A stretch of DNA of 40,218 nt. It comes from an uncultured Aureispira sp. Lineage in GTDB: Bacteria > Bacteroidota > Bacteroidia > Chitinophagales > Saprospiraceae. The stretch is from positions 1 to 40,218 of the forward strand of contig CACVAQ010000102.1 in the NCBI GenBank assembly GCA_902727865.1, written 5' to 3'. The notes beneath the pieces were generated by a model. That model made no database searches. It was not told where the DNA came from and saw only the letters and a list, made by a program, of their open reading frames with translations. Made by a program: the position numbers and the translations under genes. Below are positions 34,055 to 40,218 of this stretch, piece after piece (within the stretch, counting starts at the first letter, position 1; each line of letters begins with the position of its first letter).

Positions 34055-36754
34055 ATGAGTCTAAGTGTTTATACAAAAAAGAGCAAAGAAAAGCTACTGC
34101 TTTCTAAAAAGCCATTTGCTAGTGGTGGCGAAGGCTATTTATACAAAATTATTGCCCCATACGCTTTTACCAATTCTGTGGTTAAGATTTATCACCCTCA
34201 TAAATTAACACCAACCAGAGAAGCTAAAATTGAATATCTCCTAGAACACCCTCCCAAAGAGGCACACAAAACGGCTATTGTTTGGGTTCAAGATAGTGTT
34301 AGAGATACGCAAGGCAATTTTTTAGGGTTCATCATGCCTTTCATAAAAGGAGAAAAATTAGAAATTTTATGTACGTCTAAATTGCCCAAAAAATTAGCCA
34401 ACACTTGGTATCGTTTTCATAAAGACGCAGCCGATTCCTTAGATTTAAGATTAAAAGTTTGTTATAATTTAGCCGCAGCAATCCATCAAATCCATGCTTC
34501 TGGACGCTATATTTTAGTTGATTTAAAACCAGATAATGTCATTATTACCTTAGATGGCTTGGTCTCTTTGGTTGATCTGGATTCTGTTGAAGTAGTTGAA
34601 AATGGTCAAAAGCTCTTTGATGCTCCCGTTGCAACGCCAGAATATACACCACCAGAATATTATAAAAAAGACAATCCAAACGACCCGACACAGCAACAAG
34701 CTTGGGATCGTTTCAGCTTAGCCGTTATTTTCTATAAGCTACTCATGGGCATTCACCCTTTTGCAGGCTCTTTTAAGGCCCCCTACGATCTGGCCAATAG
34801 TTTGTCACAAAAAATAGAACAGCACCTTTTTGTACACAATCAAAATATGAGTGCTTACAAAAAGAGTATTCCACCGCCACATCAAGCTTTTTATGCGTTG
34901 GGGAATAGCTTACAAGATTTATTCTTAGAAGCCTTCGTTGAAGGCAGCCTACAGCCAGCCTTGCGCCCAACAGCACAGGTTTGGTGTTCTGCTATTATGC
35001 AACATCTAGACATTCATCGTTTTAGAGTCCTTCCTTCTAAGTTAATTGAGTTGCCCGATCATCAAAGGCTATTCAGTGGATTTTATCAACCCAGTCTTTC
35101 TCCTAGTGCGGTAATAGCATCACTAGATCAAAAAACGACAAGGCCTCTAAGCGTAGATTCTACGGCTCCAAAAGTGTTTGAATTGGACTTATTGCGTACC
35201 CTTCGAAAAATCAACCTTGCGGTTTTAGCTTTTGGGCTTACCTATGGTTTTTCGAATATATTTTTTAGTAAGAATCTATCCATAGGATCTTTGGTTTTAT
35301 TAATTGCTTTTTGTAGTTCTATTTTAATTCTATTGTTCAGCTTTTTTAATCGTCAACAGAATCGAAAACGCTATTTAAAAAAGATTTCATATGCTGAGGC
35401 AGTCCAATTCTTCCAACAACAACAACACTTGTTTAAAGGTATCAAGGAGCATTTAGAACAGTTCTGGAAACAACTCAATAAAGAACATCGCAAATTCTTT
35501 CCGAATCTATCCATAGACAAAAGTAACAATATTCAACAAGCCATACAGGAGGAATCTAATCGACTCCAAGAAGATTTAAAACTACGAGACAAGACAGCCA
35601 AAGACCTCATTCAAACCGAGATTTTTGAGTATACTAGCTTAAAAGATAAATACAATCGTGCGCTGCGAACAAACCCTGATTTTGTCGCCGCTGTTTCTTT
35701 AGATGCCGAACGGTCTGCCATTGACTTTGCCTTGCAAGAAAGTATGGAAGATTTGCAAAAAACATTGGGCAAAGAACTAAAAAGCAAACAATTGGATTAC
35801 GATCATTTGTTTGAAAAAGAGGAGCGCACTCTTCGAAACTTAGAGCGTTCGCTTCAGCGAAAAATTGGGCAGTATAGAAAAAAAATGACACAGGCAAAAA
35901 AGCAAGAGAAACATAAAACCCTTCTTCAAATGCAACGCCAAATTCAAAAAGAGCTGTCAAATATTCCTAACAATATAGCGACTAAAATCACGTTATTTAA
36001 GGAGGAGATTGAAGCTTTTTTGCAACAACACAACATCCAAAATATTAACCAGATCAAAGACATCCAAACACCTGGGATTCTTACGCTAGAAGATGGGAAA
36101 AAAATCTCTATTGCTCCGCTAAAATATTACCAAATACACGAATTGTTAGAATGGTGGCTGTCTGCTAAATTAGAACATATTGAGTTGAGTCAAACGCTAA
36201 AAGATCAAATTGACAACCGTTATGACAAACAATTTTTAGACTACAAACAGGAACTCAAAACAGCCTTTCATACGGCTCAAAAAGATACGCTTAAACGCAA
36301 AGAATCGGTTCAAAAAGAAGTTGCCTTGATTCTAAAAACACTACGAAACAGGAACGAACCACAAATTTTAGCTCTAAAAGAAAAGTACCGTCAACAAAAA
36401 GAATTTCTAAACCGACTTTTTGACGAGCGGAATGTCGAAGAATCTGAAATTCACGAACGGTATCAAGCTAAATTTGATGCTTTGTTGGAAGCAGCACAAA
36501 CAAGAGCTAACGCCACTCAGAAATTCATACAAGAAGTGTATCAAATCAATACGATTGATCCTAAAAACATGGCTACGTACAAAAAAAATCAAGCAAAATA
36601 TGACTTGGGTTTAGAACGATTATTAGAGGAGTACAAACGTTTAAACATTAGTCATGTTCGTTATAAAAATGCAAAAACAAAAGCAGCAGAACAGCGTGAA
36701 ATTGACTTCATGCTTCACCTAAAACAAATGCTTTTTATGGCTCCTATTTCTTGA
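34055..36754 (+). CDS. Protein kinase-like, transmembrane and coiled-coil protein (YegI/COG4248-like)
   Basis: This 899-residue protein starts with a Ser/Thr kinase-like domain (1-330): a glycine loop FASGGEGYLYKI, Lys44 in VVKIYHP, a catalytic loop LVDLKPDNVII with Asp156, and a DFG equivalent DLD at 174-176. The HRD motif reads LVD and DFG reads DLD, but the catalytic Lys, Asp and Asn are kept, so activity is possible. Two hydrophobic segments follow at about 385-430, then a long coiled coil rich in Lys, Gln and Glu (about 440-880). A short stretch at about 655-700 (HNIQNINQIKDIQTPGI) recalls the helix-hairpin-helix in YegI-type kinases. Those often sit with a PP2C and a VWA gene; neither is adjacent here. 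Confidence 0.82.
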   Translation: MSLSVYTKKSKEKLLLSKKPFASGGEGYLYKIIAPYAFTNSVVKIYHPHKLTPTREAKIEYLLEHPPKEAHKTAIVWVQDSVRDTQGNFLGFIMPFIKGEKLEILCTSKLPKKLANTWYRFHKDAADSLDLRLKVCYNLAAAIHQIHASGRYILVDLKPDNVIITLDGLVSLVDLDSVEVVENGQKLFDAPVATPEYTPPEYYKKDNPNDPTQQQAWDRFSLAVIFYKLLMGIHPFAGSFKAPYDLANSLSQKIEQHLFVHNQNMSAYKKSIPPPHQAFYALGNSLQDLFLEAFVEGSLQPALRPTAQVWCSAIMQHLDIHRFRVLPSKLIELPDHQRLFSGFYQPSLSPSAVIASLDQKTTRPLSVDSTAPKVFELDLLRTLRKINLAVLAFGLTYGFSNIFFSKNLSIGSLVLLIAFCSSILILLFSFFNRQQNRKRYLKKISYAEAVQFFQQQQHLFKGIKEHLEQFWKQLNKEHRKFFPNLSIDKSNNIQQAIQEESNRLQEDLKLRDKTAKDLIQTEIFEYTSLKDKYNRALRTNPDFVAAVSLDAERSAIDFALQESMEDLQKTLGKELKSKQLDYDHLFEKEERTLRNLERSLQRKIGQYRKKMTQAKKQEKHKTLLQMQRQIQKELSNIPNNIATKITLFKEEIEAFLQQHNIQNINQIKDIQTPGILTLEDGKKISIAPLKYYQIHELLEWWLSAKLEHIELSQTLKDQIDNRYDKQFLDYKQELKTAFHTAQKDTLKRKESVQKEVALILKTLRNRNEPQILALKEKYRQQKEFLNRLFDERNVEESEIHERYQAKFDALLEAAQTRANATQKFIQEVYQINTIDPKNMATYKKNQAKYDLGLERLLEEYKRLNISHVRYKNAKTKAAEQREIDFMLHLKQMLFMAPIS

Positions 36755-36880
36755 GCCGATAAAAGCTAGCCTGTAATCTTGTTCGTGGTCCTTATGTTCC
36801 TGAACATGTTGCTTTTTTTGGGGCAATTATTTGCCTCCTAAGACCAAATCAAGTTTCTTTTAAGATAAACACACCTTCAA

Positions 36881-37522
36881 ATGACTAAAAAAACAGCTTT
36901 AATTATCGGTGCTTCTGGCATGGTTGGAAAACAATTGGTTCAACAATTATTACAAGACCAACGCTACGAAAAAATTACTGCACTCGTTCGAACACCTTTA
37001 GAAATTAGACACGAAAAATTGATTCAAGTTCGCTATGATTTTGATTGGCCTGATGCTGATTTGGCAATCGGGGATGAACTTTTTTGCTGTGTGGGAACGA
37101 CCATTAAAAAAGCAGGTTCACAAGCGGCTTTCCGAAAGGTGGATTATGATTGTATTGTGGAAACTGCTAAAATTGCTTTAGGCAATGGCACAAAAAAAAT
37201 AGCCATCATTTCTTCTATCGGAGCAGATAAGGATTCTAGTATTTTTTATAATAAAGTCAAAGGCGAGACAGAAGAAGCCCTTCGAAAGTTAGATTATGAG
37301 GCTTGTTATATTCTACGACCTTCTTTATTAATGGGGGCACGAGATGAGTTGAGAATGGGCGAATTGGTCGGCAAATTAGCCATGACGGCTTTCTCTTTTG
37401 CGGTTCCTAAAAAGTATAAAGGAATTGAAAGCAAGCAAGTTGCCAAAGCAATGATTGCAGTCATGCATTCCACTAGAACGGGCTTTAATATTTTAGAATC
37501 AGATGAATTAAGCGCATTTTAA
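36881..37522 (+). CDS. SDR-type NAD(P)-binding oxidoreductase (HTATIP2/YraR-like)
   Basis: This 213-residue protein is an atypical short-chain dehydrogenase with a Rossmann glycine motif ALIIGASGMVGKQLVQQLL and Arg in ALVRTP, which favours NADP. Later segments are ELFCCVGTTIKKAGSQAAFRKVDYD, IAIISSIGAD and the YNKVKGETEEALR helix that carries the Y-x-x-x-K active-site pair, followed by CYILRPSLLMG. This matches the HTATIP2/YraR-like subgroup, whose substrates are unknown. It ends 84 bp before a convergent peptidase, with a shared terminator between. Confidence 0.86.
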   Translation: MTKKTALIIGASGMVGKQLVQQLLQDQRYEKITALVRTPLEIRHEKLIQVRYDFDWPDADLAIGDELFCCVGTTIKKAGSQAAFRKVDYDCIVETAKIALGNGTKKIAIISSIGADKDSSIFYNKVKGETEEALRKLDYEACYILRPSLLMGARDELRMGELVGKLAMTAFSFAVPKKYKGIESKQVAKAMIAVMHSTRTGFNILESDELSAF

Positions 37523-37548
37523 AGAGTTTTCAGATCAGTTTTTAAATT

Positions 37549-37585
37549 AAAAAGGAGACAATTTTTTGAAAATTGTCTCCTTTTT
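37549..37585. terminator. Bidirectional terminator between SDR and peptidase genes
   Basis: A perfect 17-bp stem (AAAAAGGAGACAATTTT/AAAATTGTCTCCTTTTT) with a 3-nt loop lies between two convergent genes. A and T tracts at both ends allow it to end transcripts from both strands. Confidence 0.92.
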
Positions 37586-37605
37586 AATACTTCAATTCAG
37601 TTAGT

Positions 37606-39387
37606 CTAGCCGATCGTTTCACATTTGCTCCACAACCAAGCTTTTTCTTCGCCATTCAACGAAGGAGACAGCGCCGCATAAACCCGTTGGTGGTATTTGT
37701 TCAACCAAGCAATATCCAGCGGAGACATCAAGGACAAATCAATCAATTTTGTTTCTATTGGAAACAAGGTAATCGACTCAAATGCCAAGAAATCTTTATT
37801 TTTAGAAGAAGGCACACAAAGCATTAAGTTTTCGATCCGAATGCCATAAGCGCCTGTTTTATAAAACCCTGGTTCATTCGAGGTAATCATTCCTTCCTCC
37901 ATAGCAGTAGAGCCACGTAGCGTGACCATACTATCTGCAAAACCTTGAGGCGGTTCGTGTACTCTCAAAAAGAAGCCAACACCATGTCCCGTTCCATGAC
38001 CATAATTTAAGCCTTCGTTCCAAAGATTCATTCGCGCTAAAACATCTAGTTGCACGCCAGTCGTTCCTTTAGGAAAATGTACGTTTTGCAACGCAATATT
38101 CCCTTTTAAGACTAAGGTATAATGTCTTTTTTGTTCTTCTGTAGGCGTTCCAAAACAAATCGTTCTTGTAATATCTGTTGTGCCATCCAAATACTGACCA
38201 CCACTATCAATCAACAACATTCCCTCATTTTCAATTGTAGCACAAGTGGCTTCTTCTGCATGATAATGGACAATTGCTCCATTCGATTTATAGCCAACAA
38301 TCGCTGCAAAACTATCTCCTTTGTACAAATCTTGCTGACTTCTAAAACCACTCAATTTTTTAGAAACATCGGTTTCTTTTAGTGTTTTATTCTCAATGGT
38401 TTTTTCCAACCACTTAAAGAAGCGTGTCAACGCAATACCGTCCTTCACCATAACCGAACGAGAATGCTTAATTTCTGTCTCATTCTTAATTGCCATCATA
38501 GGCATAACAAGAGACATCCCCTTGATTAAGGTAGCTTTTATAGAAGGCACAAAAGACCAACTAAAGTTGTTTTTATCTACAAAAATAGTCTCGCTTTTAG
38601 GAATAATTTTTAATGCGGTACTCACTCCAATGTAATCCTTTAAAGAGACAGCAGATGCTTTTAGTTTATCTTTCAACACTTGAGGCACTTTATAATCCTT
38701 GATAAACAAGGTCACTTTTTCGGTACTCACCAACAAATAAGACAAGACTACAGGCGTATAATCTATATCCCAAGCTCTGATATTTAACATCCAAGCTATT
38801 TCATCCAAACCGCTAATAAGATAATGCTGTGCTCCTTTTTTCTTCATTTCAGCACGTAAATTAGCTATTTTTTCATCTCTATGCATGCCATTGTACTGCA
38901 CATCATGTTCATAAGCAATCGTATCGGGCAAGGCTGGGCGATCTTTCCATACTCTGCCACTTATGCGTTGTACATCTTTGATTTGAATACCTTTAGGATT
39001 AGAATAAGATTCCAAATAGGCAACCTGTTCTAATGAAAACAAACGCCCCTCTATTCCTATCGTCGCATTTTCTGGCAATAAATCGCAAAGCCATTCAACG
39101 TGCTCTGGAGCATGTTGTACCTGTTGTTTGTGTAATACAATTCCAGTTCCCTCTAACTCGGTTTCTGCTTGTAAGAAGTACCTAAAATCGGTCCACAAAG
39201 CAGCATAATCTGCCAAAACAACCAATAATCCAGCAGAACCAGTAAAGCCTGAAAAATAAGTTCTGACCTTCCAATGTTCTGCCACATACTCGCTCTGATG
39301 CGGATCATTTGCAGGGATAATAAAGGCATCAATGCCTTCCGATTTCATCGCAACACGTAGTGCTTCTAAACGTTTTTTTATTGACAT
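37606..39387 (-). CDS. Aminopeptidase P family (M24B) Xaa-Pro peptidase
   Basis: This 593-residue enzyme has the three-part layout of the long eukaryote-like aminopeptidase P: two creatinase-like N-terminal domains (entry IDAFIIPANDPHQSEYVAEHW, GSAGLLVVLADYAALWTDFRY) and a C-terminal pita-bread peptidase domain. The dinuclear metal ligands are visible: two Asp in LLIDSGGQYLDGTTDITRT, His in GHGTGHGVGFFLRVHEPP, Glu in ITSNEPGFYKTG and Glu in GIRIENLML. It removes the N-terminal residue from peptides with Pro in second position. There is no signal peptide, so it is cytoplasmic. The C-terminal extension (PLDIAWLNKYHQRVYAALSP) is typical of the long form. Confidence 0.93.
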   Translation of the reverse strand: MSIKKRLEALRVAMKSEGIDAFIIPANDPHQSEYVAEHWKVRTYFSGFTGSAGLLVVLADYAALWTDFRYFLQAETELEGTGIVLHKQQVQHAPEHVEWLCDLLPENATIGIEGRLFSLEQVAYLESYSNPKGIQIKDVQRISGRVWKDRPALPDTIAYEHDVQYNGMHRDEKIANLRAEMKKKGAQHYLISGLDEIAWMLNIRAWDIDYTPVVLSYLLVSTEKVTLFIKDYKVPQVLKDKLKASAVSLKDYIGVSTALKIIPKSETIFVDKNNFSWSFVPSIKATLIKGMSLVMPMMAIKNETEIKHSRSVMVKDGIALTRFFKWLEKTIENKTLKETDVSKKLSGFRSQQDLYKGDSFAAIVGYKSNGAIVHYHAEEATCATIENEGMLLIDSGGQYLDGTTDITRTICFGTPTEEQKRHYTLVLKGNIALQNVHFPKGTTGVQLDVLARMNLWNEGLNYGHGTGHGVGFFLRVHEPPQGFADSMVTLRGSTAMEEGMITSNEPGFYKTGAYGIRIENLMLCVPSSKNKDFLAFESITLFPIETKLIDLSLMSPLDIAWLNKYHQRVYAALSPSLNGEEKAWLWSKCETIG

Positions 39388-39725
39388 TCTATTCTTAAAT
39401 TTTAAATTCTTACTACGATGTAAGCTTGTTGAAAAAACGTATTTTAGTATTTACTAAGGTCACCCACCCTTTATAATTAAAACATTAAAATACTGATAGT
39501 CAACAAAATGCAAAGTAGTTCTGTGTGTTTTTTTTTGTAATAAACTTCTAACTGAAGTTGAATTCGAGGACTAATGTAGTTACATTAGTAGAATAAAAGT
39601 AAAAACAAGCTTAAATTATTTTGAATAAGTACATTTTCTCTCCCCAAAGAGCTGCCCTACAAATTGTTATTCCTTCTATTAACTGGTTAACAATCAGTGC
39701 TTATTTTTACTCTTTTAAAAAATGA
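39388..39725. other. 338-bp region upstream of the peptidase gene
   Basis: No gene is seen. It contains a perfect palindrome ACTAATGTAGTTACATTAGT (39570-39589; two 9-bp arms around GT), about 180 bp upstream of the peptidase start, which could be an operator. The rest is AT-rich. It ends at the target duplication of the 282-bp element. Confidence 0.5.
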
Positions 39726-40007
39726 CTGAGTACAGGACAAAAGTTTTTTTATCTAATAAAATATCGAATCTACTTAGCATTTTATTAGATGTTAGATCGC
39801 TCCGCTTTTAGATATTAGATTTTAGACCCAATTAGGGCTCAATTGGGTCTAAAATCTAACAGCGAAGCGATCTAGGATCTAAAAGCATGAGCGGAGAGAA
39901 CGAGCAGGCTTGGTGCTGTGCACCAAAAGATAAGCTCGATCTAATCCTAGTTTTGGGTAGATTTAAGCTGTAAAATAGTAATTAATTATTTTTTGTCCTG
40001 TACTCAG
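39726..40007. mobile_element. 282-bp non-autonomous (MITE-like) element with 17-bp terminal repeats
   Basis: The ends are perfect 17-bp inverted repeats (CTGAGTACAGGACAAAA at 39726-39742, TTTTGTCCTGTACTCAG at 39991-40007). A 9-bp direct repeat AAAAAATGA flanks them (39717-39725 and 40008-40016), fitting a target-site duplication. The interior has a perfect 17-bp hairpin (39817-39833 / 39841-39857) and no open frame. A decayed relative lies at 20645-20877. The transposase must be supplied in trans. Confidence 0.85.
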
Positions 40008-40051
40008 AAAAAATGATTCTTTGACACCTTCTGTGTTAATATTTAAAACTT

Positions 40052-40083
40052 AGCAGATGGACAAAAATAATTAACCTTAAAAT
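40052..40083. repeat. Second copy of the AGATGGACAAAA dispersed repeat
   Basis: These 32 bp match 25587-25618 at 29 positions. Downstream sequence to the window end (40084-40218) is unlike that of the first copy and has no recognisable gene. It may be the edge of a larger repeat cut by the window. Confidence 0.6.
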
Positions 40084-40218
40084 TAAGCCGATTTTTCGGG
40101 CGATCTTCCTTAAAAATCCTCGCTTTAGCCCGCTACCACGAAAATAACTGAAACGCTCCTAACCAAAGGCTATAAGTAGCAGCAGACTAAAAGCGCAGCC
40201 ACTCCCTTTGTTTCCAAA

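Overview
The window is AT-rich DNA from a member of the Bacteroidota, most likely a gliding, filamentous Saprospiria-type bacterium (Aureispira-like). This rests on gene style and content: DUF1573 and OmpA-type secreted proteins, small secreted proteins resembling type IX secretion tail domains, weak ribosome binding sites, TAnnTTTG-like promoter boxes, and no flagellar genes beside a complete set of che genes. The genus is an inference. I see no rRNA, tRNA, CRISPR array or intact transposase gene.

Layout. 1-2856 (+): end of a fatty-acid-hydroxylase/sterol-desaturase-like gene, a DUF1573 protein, and a MoxR ATPase/VWA pair. 2867-7654 (-): a protein made of six 19-residue repeats, a nucleoside hydrolase, a CpcT/CpeT-like secreted protein and a SulP transporter with an unexplained C-terminal domain. 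7791-19852 (-): a roughly 12-kb sensory island. 20916-26488 (+): aminotransferase, ATP-type PEP carboxykinase, two YodC-like proteins (one with a huge Asp/Leu tail) and TrmN6. 27261-28857 (-): four tandem, nearly identical small secreted proteins. 29280-37522 (+): an unrecognised 511-aa protein, an OmpA-family protein, a polytopic membrane protein, a kinase-like/coiled-coil protein and an SDR-type oxidoreductase. 37606-39387 (-): an aminopeptidase P-like peptidase. The last 800 bp hold mobile or repeated DNA.

The most interesting system is the sensory island. Read in its direction of transcription it encodes a soluble receptor (truncated haemoglobin, two PAS domains, HAMP-like region, methyl-accepting signalling domain), CheW, four tandem STAS-like paralogues, CheY, CheB, CheA, a CheX/CheC-like phosphatase, CheR, and then a complete partner-switching module: STAS anti-anti-sigma protein, SpoIIE-type PP2C phosphatase and RsbW-like kinase. 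The simplest reading is a haem-based gas or redox sensor feeding a chemosensory array whose output is coupled to a partner switch. The parts are seen in the sequence; the coupling is inferred. The adjacent SulP transporter also carries a STAS-like domain.

The second theme is small non-autonomous mobile DNA. A 282-bp element with perfect 17-bp terminal inverted repeats and a 9-bp target duplication lies at 39726-40007, with a diverged relative at 20645-20877. A 107-bp element with 7-bp target duplications interrupts one spacer of the secreted-protein array, and the neighbouring spacer preserves the empty site.
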